64,000 bases of DNA, from assembly GCA_902363835.1 (NCBI GenBank), contig CABJBM010000009.1:1-64000 (forward strand). The letters are read 5' to 3'. This document shows positions 8,195-15,959 of this stretch, piece after piece. The stretch comes from Lachnospiraceae bacterium (GTDB lineage: Bacteria; Bacillota; Clostridia; Lachnospirales; Lachnospiraceae). A program made the translations under genes and the position numbers. Under the pieces are notes generated by a model that was not told where the DNA came from, made no database searches, and worked only from the letters and a program-made list of their open reading frames with translations. Every line of letters starts with the position of its first letter. Position 1 is the stretch's first letter.

Positions 8195-8460
8195 TCAAAT
8201 CACCATCTTGCCACTATTGTTTCTCCGGCTTTTGCCCTCATGCCCGTTTCGTAAGAGATTTCCGGCAAATTGGAATCTTCCACGGAAATCACATTCAATG
8301 GGTTCCGTAATACCGGTCAGGAAGGAGGTAAGGGCAGCTGATACCAACAAGCCTCCCACCACCTTTTTATTTTCAGGCTTTGCCGTTGCATACATGGCAT
8401 AGGCTGCTGCCGGAAGCCCTGCCATCATGACTGCGTATTTACCGGTCATAAACCGGCAGG
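8195..8460 (-). pseudogene. Fragment of a PtsG/NagE-type PTS IIC gene
   Basis: From about 8460 the minus strand encodes [34 protein letters not shown] and [15 protein letters not shown]. This is the late IIC block of glucose/N-acetylglucosamine PTS permeases. After GITEPIE the homology stops abruptly; the remaining ~30 codons to the TGA at 8195 resemble nothing I know. Upstream the frame is closed by a TGA, and a different short frame (57 codons, 8446-8619) with a hydrophobic stretch leads into it. About 55 of the ~400 expected IIC residues are left. It is a deletion remnant flanked by an intact-looking promoter and terminator. Confidence 0.75.
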
Positions 8461-9056
8461 ATCCTCCTCATTATATTGTTTATCCCCAGTTTCCGTCTCC
8501 TTTGGCCGGAAACACAGAATCAAAAGAAACAGTGAAGGCCTGGCAGCCCATATGGTGAATGCTGAAAATACGGATGCTGCCATCTGTTTAATCCCCTTGT
8601 GAAACAGATCACCTGTCATATCTTAAAGCCAGATCCGGTATCAATCTCCCGCATCTCAATCCAAAACCAGGAATGCCGGAATACGAAAGTTTTTATTTAC
8701 GTTTGTAATAAAACTATTTTCTTATGAAATTAATATTAACACATTTTTTCTTAATGTCAAGAATATTTTTATGAATGTAATATATATTTCTTTAAATGAA
8801 ATACTTTTATATTTCTAACATAATAATAGTTCTTATTATTATATATTATCAAATATTTAGGAGCTATTTTGGCTTTATTTTCTTCAATAAAAAAAACGCT
8901 GCATTTCCTTAGAAATGAACGTTTTTTCAGCTTCAATATAAGTCCGAAAATTCTTTTTTTCGCTATGTGCACAGAATTCTATCTTCTTCCGAATAAGGGG
9001 AGCAAAGCACTTTTGTTCATAATTCCTTTCCTTTATGAATGGACTTCCCATGTTCC
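8461..9056. other. AT-rich gap with a vestigial promoter and a terminator
   Basis: No convincing gene. The minus strand has a 57-codon frame (8446-8619) ending in a hydrophobic stretch and a charged tail, with no ribosome site and no family I recognise; it may be debris of another transporter. TTGACA-16-TAATAT on the minus strand (8733-8760) would drive the PTS remnant, followed by a dyad TTACAAACGTAA near 8700. A terminator lies at 8891-8927. Confidence 0.5.
8891..8927. terminator. Bidirectional terminator after the ParA pair
   Basis: AAAAAACG (8891-8898) / CGTTTTTT (8920-8927) enclosing CATTTC (8902-8907) / GAAATG (8912-8917). A- and T-runs on both flanks suit termination of the minus-strand ParA operon. 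Confidence 0.65.
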
Positions 9057-9461
9057 TTAATGAAGCAATTCGCTGGCTCTGTCCATGGCATATAAATAAT
9101 TATTTATTGTTTGGGCAATCCTTGCTTTTTTAAAAGACGAAATTGGGGTTGAATTAAAAATTGTAACATACATATCTGACAATTCATTTAAGGAATATTC
9201 ACTGATAATAGACTCTAACTTGTTGTTTTTAAAAATATCAATAACCTCATTTTGTCCATACTTTACTGCTGCCTTCCCGGTCTTTCTCCCCTTTACAGGG
9301 CTTAACTTTTTCTTATTAATGCTTCTTAAGGCTGACATAAATAAGTCAACATCTTCCACATGATTATTCAAAAAGTCGGTTCTTTCCTTCTCATCTTCAA
9401 AAGAATTAATTCCGTCTATCACCTCTTTTAATTCTTTGATCTGGTTCCTGGTAATACACAT
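9057..9461 (-). CDS. Small hypothetical partner of the ParA ATPase
   Basis: 134 aa, charged and probably soluble, rich in Lys, Glu, Asn and Asp. Residues ~5-45 look like a coiled or helical segment. A basic central stretch (KKKLSPVKGRKTGKAAVKYG) could touch nucleic acid, followed by a helical C-terminus. I recognise no domain. The gene follows the ParA gene after 33 bp on the same strand, where a ParB or adaptor is normally encoded, but it lacks the ParB HTH and CTPase motifs. The start at 9461 (third ATG of the cluster) has the best spacing from GGAG; starts at 9470 or 9467 would overlap or abut that site. Confidence 0.65.
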   Translation of the reverse strand: MCITRNQIKELKEVIDGINSFEDEKERTDFLNNHVEDVDLFMSALRSINKKKLSPVKGRKTGKAAVKYGQNEVIDIFKNNKLESIISEYSLNELSDMYVTIFNSTPISSFKKARIAQTINNYLYAMDRASELLH

Positions 9462-9494
9462 ATTCATCATCTCCGTTGCTTATATACTGGTCAG

Positions 9495-10406
9495 TCATGC
9501 CTCCTGAATCTCTTCCAGACGCCTGAGAATACTGTCAGTTAACAGCTCATAATCATTTCTTGCTTTTGATGCTTCACCGATCTCCGTACTTCTGGCAATA
9601 TCGATGTAATTATTAATCTCTTCCTTAAAAAAATGAATTTCTTCAGCTCTGCAGTTCTTTATCAAAGTATCTACTAATTCCTTTGTTGCTGCATTATAAT
9701 TTACTTGTCCCCTTATAAAAGTACAAAAAACTCCAATCAGTTTGGGTTTCTTTCCAAAATAGTGCTTTGCCAGCATGAAGTCATTGGAATGTACACAGTA
9801 CATATGATATGTCTCATTTATGGTATTTATGTAGTGTGCCACTCCGTTAGAACTGATCCCATCTAAAATCGTAGGGATTACATAATAATCGGAAAGAAGA
9901 AAAGCAGACCTTGTAATTAAATTATTTGACGGCGGACAATCAATCAGGACAAAATCATAACGATTCTCATCCAGCACGGAATCTAAATAATTCTTTAAAA
10001 TTGAAAGATATTCCATAGTATCTTCCATTTTAATTGCCAATTCATCTAATCCCATGTGGTCTCTGTAAAATAGACTGGAAGCAATAAAGTCATACTGAAA
10101 GCCATCCTTCTTATATCTTTGAATGATCTTTCTGTTGAACTTCAATTTCATACTTTTGTATTTTTTTATCGTATTAATATTTAAATCAAAAACGTAATTT
10201 AAAGTTCTTTCATCTTCCAGATCTTTTAAAACAGCCCCGTTATTTTTGACTAAGATTTCACTTAAAGAACTTTGTGGATCTAAGTCCAATACCAGCACTT
10301 TTTTATCCTTTTTGGCTAAATGCTCTGCAAAGTTTAAAACACTTGTCGTCTTACCAACTCCGCCTTTATAATTTCCCACAAATATTATCTTCGTATCATC
10401 GCTCAT
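9495..10406 (-). CDS. ParA/Soj-type partition ATPase
   Basis: 303 aa. Deviant Walker A KGGVGKTT at residues 14-21, with the signature lysine at 14. Walker A' VLVLDLDPQSS and Walker B FVLIDCPPS follow, the usual order in ParA/MinD ATPases. It dimerises with ATP on DNA and positions cargo in plasmids, chromosomes or protein arrays. A chromosomal Soj normally sits beside Spo0J and parS near the origin. Here the only partner is a small unknown gene and no parS-like site is visible, so it is an orphan or an element-borne ParA. GGGGG lies before the ATG. Codon use is more AT-rich than in the flanking operons, compatible with acquisition. Confidence 0.85.
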   Translation of the reverse strand: MSDDTKIIFVGNYKGGVGKTTSVLNFAEHLAKKDKKVLVLDLDPQSSLSEILVKNNGAVLKDLEDERTLNYVFDLNINTIKKYKSMKLKFNRKIIQRYKKDGFQYDFIASSLFYRDHMGLDELAIKMEDTMEYLSILKNYLDSVLDENRYDFVLIDCPPSNNLITRSAFLLSDYYVIPTILDGISSNGVAHYINTINETYHMYCVHSNDFMLAKHYFGKKPKLIGVFCTFIRGQVNYNAATKELVDTLIKNCRAEEIHFFKEEINNYIDIARSTEIGEASKARNDYELLTDSILRRLEEIQEA

Positions 10407-10547
10407 AAATTATTCCCCCATTTTATTACTTTTACTACATTATACCAAAAAGGCCTATAGGTTTCCACTGTTTTGTTATGATCAATTATATAGAAATGGC
10501 AAACCTGACAGTCATGAGCCCCCAACCCTATGCCTTAATCATAAATT

Positions 10548-10602
10548 CAAAAAAAGCCCTCTCCCCAGGCAATCGCATTTCCACCTGAAAAAAGAGCTTT
10601 TC
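10548..10602 (-). terminator. Terminator of the phosphorylase/ABC operon
   Basis: AAAAGCCCTCT near 10552-10562 pairs imperfectly with AGAGCTTTT at 10593-10601, with a run of T on the minus strand after the 3' arm. It follows the MgtC-like gene. Confidence 0.5.
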
Positions 10603-10615
10603 TTCTTACCATTCC

Positions 10616-11311
10616 TTATTTAATTTCCTCTACAAAGCTGACCCCATCTAACTGGGCAAATTCCTCCAGAATGCTTTTATGTGCAGTCCATTCCTTTACC
10701 CTGACCGTGGTGATCAGGCCGATCATATCAAGCTCATCCTGCTTCTGGCTGATCAGTTCCAGATTGCTCAATTCTATTTCATGACTTCTGGCATAAGTCA
10801 GGAGGCTGCGCATATTTCTCACGCTGTCCAACTCCAGATAAACCGACAGGATCCTGGAATTGCTGTATATTTTTCCGTCAATTGCGTGAAGAACCTGGAT
10901 GGAGCATAAAATCGCCAGAAAGCCCATGATTGCTCCCGTATAAAAGCCGCATCCAACGGCGATCCCCAGGGCAGCGCAGGCCCAAAGGCCTGCTGCCGTT
11001 GTTAAGCCCTTCACCTGGTTTTGCCTTGTCACCAAAATAGTGCCTGCCCCAAGAAAACCGATGCCGCTTACCACCTGGGCCACAATCCTGGTGGAATCCT
11101 CCGCCCTTTGGCTGATGTAAATATACTGATTTGTCATCATGATAAGGGCTGATCCAAGGCATACGATCACATAAGTTCGAAATCCTGCCGGCCTTCTTTT
11201 GGCTTCTCTTTCTATTCCTATGACGCCTGCTAAAAACATGGATAAAAAGCACCGTACAAATATGGAAACCTCATTTAAATCGTTTAATATTTTTAAATTT
11301 TCCAAAAACAT
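10616..11311 (-). CDS. MgtC/SapB-family membrane protein
   Basis: 231 aa. Four to five membrane segments in residues ~15-145 carry the family marks AGVIGIERE, RRPAGFRTYVIVCLG, VSGIGFLGAGTI and GLTTAAGLWACAALG. A soluble ACT-like C-terminal domain follows (~155-231). MgtC relatives modulate magnesium homeostasis or membrane ATPases; the exact action is unsettled. It starts only 9 bp after the ABC permease gene stop, so it appears to be the last gene of the alpha-glucoside operon, an odd place for this family. AAGGG precedes the ATG. Confidence 0.85.
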   Translation of the reverse strand: MFLENLKILNDLNEVSIFVRCFLSMFLAGVIGIEREAKRRPAGFRTYVIVCLGSALIMMTNQYIYISQRAEDSTRIVAQVVSGIGFLGAGTILVTRQNQVKGLTTAAGLWACAALGIAVGCGFYTGAIMGFLAILCSIQVLHAIDGKIYSNSRILSVYLELDSVRNMRSLLTYARSHEIELSNLELISQKQDELDMIGLITTVRVKEWTAHKSILEEFAQLDGVSFVEEIK

Positions 11312-11320
11312 CTTATTCCC

Positions 11321-12136
11321 TTAGCCTTTAACAGAACCGCTTAAATAGTCAGGCTTTAAATATCTTTGCAGTACAAATGTAACCAGTATTACCGGTATGG
11401 CCAAAATGGTGGAATAGGCCGCCCGCTCAAATACGCTTCCTCTTGATACGTAATAATAGATCATAAGAGGCAGTGTTTTGGAATTGGTGGATAAATACAT
11501 GGCATACGTAAATTCATTCCATGCATTCAGCCACACATACATGGCTGCTACCGCAATTCCCTGCATGGCTACGGGCAGAATCACCTTTTGTATGATCTGG
11601 AACTTTCCTGCCCCGTCAATGGCGGCCGCCTCATCAAGGGTAACGGGAATACCGGAAAAGGAGGAAACTAAAATCCACGCCATAAAAGGGATCTGGCTGA
11701 TCATATTGGCAAGGATCAATCCCTGTACCGTATCTGTTAAGTTCATTTTAATAAAAGTGACAGAAATAGGAAGGGCTATGGCCACACTTGGAATCATTCT
11801 GGTAAAAAACAGGGACAGGATAAACAGATACCGGATCTTCTTTGACATTCTGGAAACCACATAGGATGCCGGAACCACGATCAGCAGGGACAGCAAAGTG
11901 GTTCCTGTGGAGACCAGCAGGCTGCGTTTTAAGGGTGCCCATAAATTTCCTGCGCGGAACACATTGCCCCAGTGCTCCAGTGTGGGGTTATGGAGCAGCA
12001 GGGTGGGATGCTGTGTCAATACCTCAGACTTGACACTGAAAGACACCTTGGCTAAAATATATACCGGGCTTATCATAATAAAACAGATTAAAATCATGGC
12101 CCCATAAAACAGTGCTTTTTTCACGCCCTTTTTCAT
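11321..12136 (-). CDS. Carbohydrate ABC transporter permease, MalG type
   Basis: 271 aa with six predicted membrane helices. The EAA loop that contacts the ATPase is seen as EAAAIDGAGKFQIIQKVILP. It pairs with the MalF-type permease, whose stop codon it overlaps (ATGA at 12133-12136), a sign of translational coupling. The operon has no MsmX/MalK ATPase gene, so a shared multi-operon ATPase is expected, as is common for Firmicute CUT1 importers. The substrate is inferred to be an alpha-linked glucose disaccharide from the GH65 gene upstream. Confidence 0.88.
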   Translation of the reverse strand: MKKGVKKALFYGAMILICFIMISPVYILAKVSFSVKSEVLTQHPTLLLHNPTLEHWGNVFRAGNLWAPLKRSLLVSTGTTLLSLLIVVPASYVVSRMSKKIRYLFILSLFFTRMIPSVAIALPISVTFIKMNLTDTVQGLILANMISQIPFMAWILVSSFSGIPVTLDEAAAIDGAGKFQIIQKVILPVAMQGIAVAAMYVWLNAWNEFTYAMYLSTNSKTLPLMIYYYVSRGSVFERAAYSTILAIPVILVTFVLQRYLKPDYLSGSVKG

Positions 12137-13020
12137 GCTTTGTTCACCTTCTTTTCCCGTTCTGCAAAAAACATGTACGCCGAAACAACCATGAGGATAA
12201 TTATCAGCAGCAAAGTGGATGCAACGGCTGAATTCCCATTATTATTATAAGAATACTCCTCATAGGCAATGGTTGCTAAAAATGGGGTGCTCTGTCCCAC
12301 TAAAACCTTGGGCAGCTCAAAGATCCTTAAAAGATCCACCACCCTGGTTAAAACTGTCATGGTCACCGTTGCTTTTAACTGGGGCATTGTAATGTGGTAA
12401 AATTTATCCATGGTCCCTGCACCGTCCACGTTGGCAGCCTCATAAAGCTCTCCTGGTATGGCTTCCAGCCCTGCCAGAAAAAGCATTACAACCATTGGCA
12501 TTACCTTCCAGCTGTCTGCCACTGCGATCACAAGCAGGCTTCTCAGCTTTGTTGCCGTCCAGTCTATGGGAATGGGAGCGGCATTGATGCGGTAAAGCAC
12601 CTCATTGATGTATCCGGAAGTGCTGAACAGATACAGCATGGCCACGCCGGATACCATGGTGGGAACTCCCATTGGAAGAAGTACCAGTGTCCTGGCAAGC
12701 CCCTTTCCCACAAAATTTTTCCGAAGCATGGTTGCAATGAGATATCCCAGGCTCATCTGCAGCATCAGGCCTATGACGGTGATTGCAAGTGTATTGACAA
12801 TCGCCTCCCCAAAAATCCCTCTGGTAATGACGCTTTTATAATTGTACAGTGACCAGGCAGAGGTAGATTGATCCTTGAAACTGATTTCAATCGTTTGCAT
12901 AATCGGAACGATGGTAAAACTGAAAATAAATATAACAAGCGGTAGTACAAGTAAAATATTAAACCCATTTTTCTTTAAAAACTTCTTCAGATCTCTCTGT
13001 GGCTTCACTGATTCATTCAT
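12133..13020 (-). CDS. Carbohydrate ABC transporter permease, MalF type
   Basis: 295 aa with six membrane segments. The EAA motif appears as YEAANVDGAGTMDKFYHITMP. CUT1-family inner-membrane subunit acting with the MalG-type protein and the lipoprotein encoded upstream. AAAGGA precedes the ATG. A pair of stem-loops (13058-13134) lies between it and the binding-protein gene. Confidence 0.88.
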   Translation of the reverse strand: MNESVKPQRDLKKFLKKNGFNILLVLPLVIFIFSFTIVPIMQTIEISFKDQSTSAWSLYNYKSVITRGIFGEAIVNTLAITVIGLMLQMSLGYLIATMLRKNFVGKGLARTLVLLPMGVPTMVSGVAMLYLFSTSGYINEVLYRINAAPIPIDWTATKLRSLLVIAVADSWKVMPMVVMLFLAGLEAIPGELYEAANVDGAGTMDKFYHITMPQLKATVTMTVLTRVVDLLRIFELPKVLVGQSTPFLATIAYEEYSYNNNGNSAVASTLLLIIILMVVSAYMFFAEREKKVNKA

Positions 13021-13057
13021 AAAACCATTCCTTTCTGACTGCCGGATTCCTCATTTG

Positions 13058-13134
13058 CCTCCTGATAAACCAAGGGAATATGCCTGCATATCCGGCTGAT
13101 TCATCAGGAGGGTTGAAAGACGTTTTTCTTTCAA
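13058..13134 (-). terminator. Stem-loops between binding-protein and permease genes
   Basis: CCTCCTGAT (13058-13066) pairs with ATCAGGAGG (13103-13111), enclosing an inner hairpin around AATATGC/GCATAT. A second hairpin TTGAAAGA (13113-13120) / TCTTTCAA (13127-13134) is adjacent. There is no strong T-run, so I read this as a partial attenuator or RNA-stability element that lets the binding protein be made in excess. Confidence 0.6.
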
Positions 13135-13171
13135 TCTTCAGCGAAGAAGAGAAGGCGGACCAACACCTGTC

Positions 13172-14473
13172 TTACTTGCTTTTCTGTGCTTTTGCTGCTT
13201 CAATCTGGTCATGATAACCATTTAAGATTCCCTGCACATCTTCTTTTCCATCAATAACAATGTCCTTAAATGCATCATTAATGGCTTTGTCCACATCTGA
13301 CCAGTAGGGAACGATAGGTCTTGACTGTGCAAACTTAAGAGCTTCCTGAACATCTTCTACAAAGGGTTTCTGCCATTCTTCAATTTCTCCAAAGGCATCG
13401 TTCCGTGCCGGAGCCCAGCCCAGTTTTGTAAATAAGGCATTCTGAACTTTATCTGACATTAAATACTCTAAAAACTGGATTGCTTCTTCTTTATGAGGCG
13501 TTCCGTTTGCAATTCCCATTACCGTTGTTGTTGTAACCTTTGAAATTCCCTTAGGGCCTTCAAATCCAACATAGGAAACCACCTGGTCTTTTCCCCCGTC
13601 CTTTACCACAACATTGGCACAGTATGGCCAGTTGGCGCCATAGTAAATGGATTCCGTAGACAGAAGTTCATTGATCACATTAAAATCAGCTCTCTTTGAT
13701 TCCGGAGACAAATAAGGCCACAGCTGCTGAAGGAAGGTAAATGCTTTTACAGAACCTTCATCATTTAACACCAGGGGATCGCCGCCTGCTGAGCGGATAA
13801 ATTCAATTGCAGTAATGGTAAGGGCTGATCCTGAATTTGCCTGGATGGCAACCCGGCCAACGCCTTCTTCTTCATAGAATTTCTTTGCCACATTTAAAAG
13901 GTCATCCCATGTCTTAGGCGCTTCCAGCCCATACTTTTCAAACCTGTCCTTGTAATAATAGTTGGTCTGTACGTTGGGGCGCAGGGGCACGAACTGTACT
14001 TTGCCGTCAAACTGGTAATCAGAATATAAGTTTTCCGGGATTTCCGTTGGAATGGTAATAATTCCTGTCAAATCCTCTGCCAGTCCCTTGTCAATGATGC
14101 CGGGAAGATACACGGTGCTTGGTGCAAAGATATCGATATCATGCTTTCCAGCCTGTTTAAGGGCTTCCAGCTTATTTTCCATGTCCTTGTTTTCCATCTG
14201 GATTCCATTGATCTTGATTCCTGTTTCCTCTTCAAACGGCTTGAATACATCTTCCCGGAACACCTGCCACTCCTCTTCTGCCAGAGGGATGGCAAAATTC
14301 AAGGTGACGTTTTCCGCCTTCTTTGCCTTTGTTTCCTCTGCCTTTGCAGTCTCACCCTGGTTTGTCTCAGTGGTTTCCGTTTTCTTTGCTCCTGCCCCGG
14401 CACATCCTGACACTACAAATGATGCTGCTGTCATTGCTGCCACAATTGATGCCAATACTCTTTTGGATTTCAT
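13172..14473 (-). CDS. Sugar-binding lipoprotein of the alpha-glucoside ABC importer
   Basis: 433 aa. Lipobox VVSGC with lipidated Cys24, then a Lys/Glu/Thr-rich linker. The rest is an extracellular solute-binding protein family 1 (MalE-like) fold. It delivers substrate to the MalF/MalG permeases encoded next. GGAGGAG precedes the ATG. It is separated from the permeases by stem-loops. Substrate identity (kojibiose, nigerose, trehalose or maltose) cannot be read from the sequence. Confidence 0.88.
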   Translation of the reverse strand: MKSKRVLASIVAAMTAASFVVSGCAGAGAKKTETTETNQGETAKAEETKAKKAENVTLNFAIPLAEEEWQVFREDVFKPFEEETGIKINGIQMENKDMENKLEALKQAGKHDIDIFAPSTVYLPGIIDKGLAEDLTGIITIPTEIPENLYSDYQFDGKVQFVPLRPNVQTNYYYKDRFEKYGLEAPKTWDDLLNVAKKFYEEEGVGRVAIQANSGSALTITAIEFIRSAGGDPLVLNDEGSVKAFTFLQQLWPYLSPESKRADFNVINELLSTESIYYGANWPYCANVVVKDGGKDQVVSYVGFEGPKGISKVTTTTVMGIANGTPHKEEAIQFLEYLMSDKVQNALFTKLGWAPARNDAFGEIEEWQKPFVEDVQEALKFAQSRPIVPYWSDVDKAINDAFKDIVIDGKEDVQGILNGYHDQIEAAKAQKSK

Positions 14474-14548
14474 AGTTTGCTCCTCCTCATATGATAAAAG
14501 TTTTTATTAAAATCTCATATGCATTTTCAATAAAATGCACAAAAGAGA

Positions 14549-15265
14549 TTATTCAGGTCTTTTCCTGCTGTTAAGATATTGATAAAACCGGTTTTCATCC
14601 AGATTTAAAATCAGCTCTTCCGGGAATCCAATGCCATTGAGCATTTCCATGGCCAGATCAATTTTCCCTATCTTAGTTGCAAAATGGGCATCCGTTCCTA
14701 CCACAACAGGAACTCCGTGTTTTTTGCACAATTTGGCGATAATGGGGCATCTCTCCTTAGAGCCTGGCCTTCCGATGGAAGAATGGTTGTTGATCTCTAT
14801 GAGCTTGTTGTGCTTTTTGGCTTCCAGGATCACCTGCTCGTAATTATAAACATAATCATCATTTCCTGAATGTCCCAGAACATCTACATAAGGGTTGTGG
14901 ATCACATTAATGTACCCTCTGGTATGATCCTCCACGGTTTTCGGCTGGCAGCAGGTGATGTGGTAAGAGGCAATTACCCAGTCCAGCTTCCTTAAAAATT
15001 CCTCCGGAATATCCAAGTCTCCGTCAAAGTTCATGATGTTGGCTTCCACGCCTTTGATGATCTTAATGCCTTCGACTTCCTCTCCCATTGCACCCTGGTT
15101 TCCAAAATGCCACAGATGAGCGCCTCCAGGCATCTCCGGGCCATGATCCGTGATTGCCAGTCCCTTCATCCCATATTTTTTTGCATAGGCCACTCCTTCC
15201 AGCACGGTGCTGTAGGCATGTCCCGATGCAACGGTATGAAAATGTGTTTCAATGACTGAATACAT
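14549..15265 (-). CDS. PHP-domain phosphoesterase, YcdX type
   Basis: 238 aa, the usual length for YcdX-like proteins. N-terminal metal motif ETHFHTVASGHAY, then ITDHGPEM, later IEINNHS and a C-terminal GTDAHF. Together these supply the trinuclear metal site of PHP hydrolases. Such proteins are phosphatases acting on small phosphoesters. Inside a disaccharide phosphorylase operon it may remove a dead-end sugar phosphate (inference). AAGGAGG lies before the ATG; 16 bp separate it from pgmB. Confidence 0.82.
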   Translation of the reverse strand: MYSVIETHFHTVASGHAYSTVLEGVAYAKKYGMKGLAITDHGPEMPGGAHLWHFGNQGAMGEEVEGIKIIKGVEANIMNFDGDLDIPEEFLRKLDWVIASYHITCCQPKTVEDHTRGYINVIHNPYVDVLGHSGNDDYVYNYEQVILEAKKHNKLIEINNHSSIGRPGSKERCPIIAKLCKKHGVPVVVGTDAHFATKIGKIDLAMEMLNGIGFPEELILNLDENRFYQYLNSRKRPE

Positions 15266-15281
15266 GTTTTATTTCCCTCCT

Positions 15282-15944
15282 TTAAAATTGCCTTATTCTT
15301 GCAATAAGCTGTTCGCCCCTTAACTCCTCAAACCCCCTGATCACAAAATCAGCATTGGAAAGCACCTTTGCATCTCCGATCCCCACTGCCGGCATTCCGG
15401 CTGCTTTTGCCGCCTGGATTCCTGTAAATGCGTCTTCAAACACCACGCATTCTTCCGGTTTTGCACCTGTCTCAGCCGCTCCCTTTAAAAACACTTCAGG
15501 ATCCGGCTTTGCATTTACCACCTTTGTCCCGTCAATCACCGCGTCAAAGTATGGCTCCAGCTTCAGCCGTTTTAGAATGGTTTCGGCATTCCTGCTCACA
15601 GATCCCAGAGCAGTTTTTATTCCCTGCTCCCTGCAGTATTCCAAAAACTCTGTAACACCGGGAAGGACTTCATCCTTTCCCATTTTTGTAATATAATCCA
15701 CATAGTTTTTGTTTTTCTCTTCTGCAAATACAAGCTTTTCCCCGGTTGTATAAATTTTATCAGACAGGCTCAGCAGGATTTCTAAGGATTCCATCCGGCT
15801 TACGCCCTTAAGCCTTTCGTTATCCTTATGGGTAAAAATGATTCCAAGCCGGTCTGCAAGGGTTTTCCAGGCATAAAAGTGATATTTGGCTGTATCGCAT
15901 ATCACTCCATCCAGATCAAAAATACATGTTTTTATGGTTCTCAT
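15282..15944 (-). CDS. pgmB: Beta-phosphoglucomutase
   Basis: 220 aa, a HAD-superfamily mutase. FDLDGVICDT near residue 10 supplies the phosphorylated Asp and the acid/base Asp. The small helical cap has KGVSRMESLE, typical of beta-PGM. GSVSRNA (motif II) and VFEDAFTGIQAA (motif IV) follow. It converts beta-glucose-1-phosphate to glucose-6-phosphate. This product is expected from the inverting GH65 phosphorylase encoded 15 bp upstream, and the pair is a classic operon. Confidence 0.9.
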   Translation of the reverse strand: MRTIKTCIFDLDGVICDTAKYHFYAWKTLADRLGIIFTHKDNERLKGVSRMESLEILLSLSDKIYTTGEKLVFAEEKNKNYVDYITKMGKDEVLPGVTEFLEYCREQGIKTALGSVSRNAETILKRLKLEPYFDAVIDGTKVVNAKPDPEVFLKGAAETGAKPEECVVFEDAFTGIQAAKAAGMPAVGIGDAKVLSNADFVIRGFEELRGEQLIARIRQF

Positions 15945-15959
15945 GAGTTCTCCTTCCCT

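Noticed and set aside
8769-8972. Short Lys/Ile/Tyr-rich frame in the AT-rich gap
   Set aside because: Low-complexity translation of AT-rich DNA, crossed by a terminator hairpin, no ribosome site.
9057-10406. Origin-proximal soj-spo0J locus
   Set aside because: No ParB/Spo0J gene, parS-like 16-mer, dnaA or gidAB-type neighbour is present.
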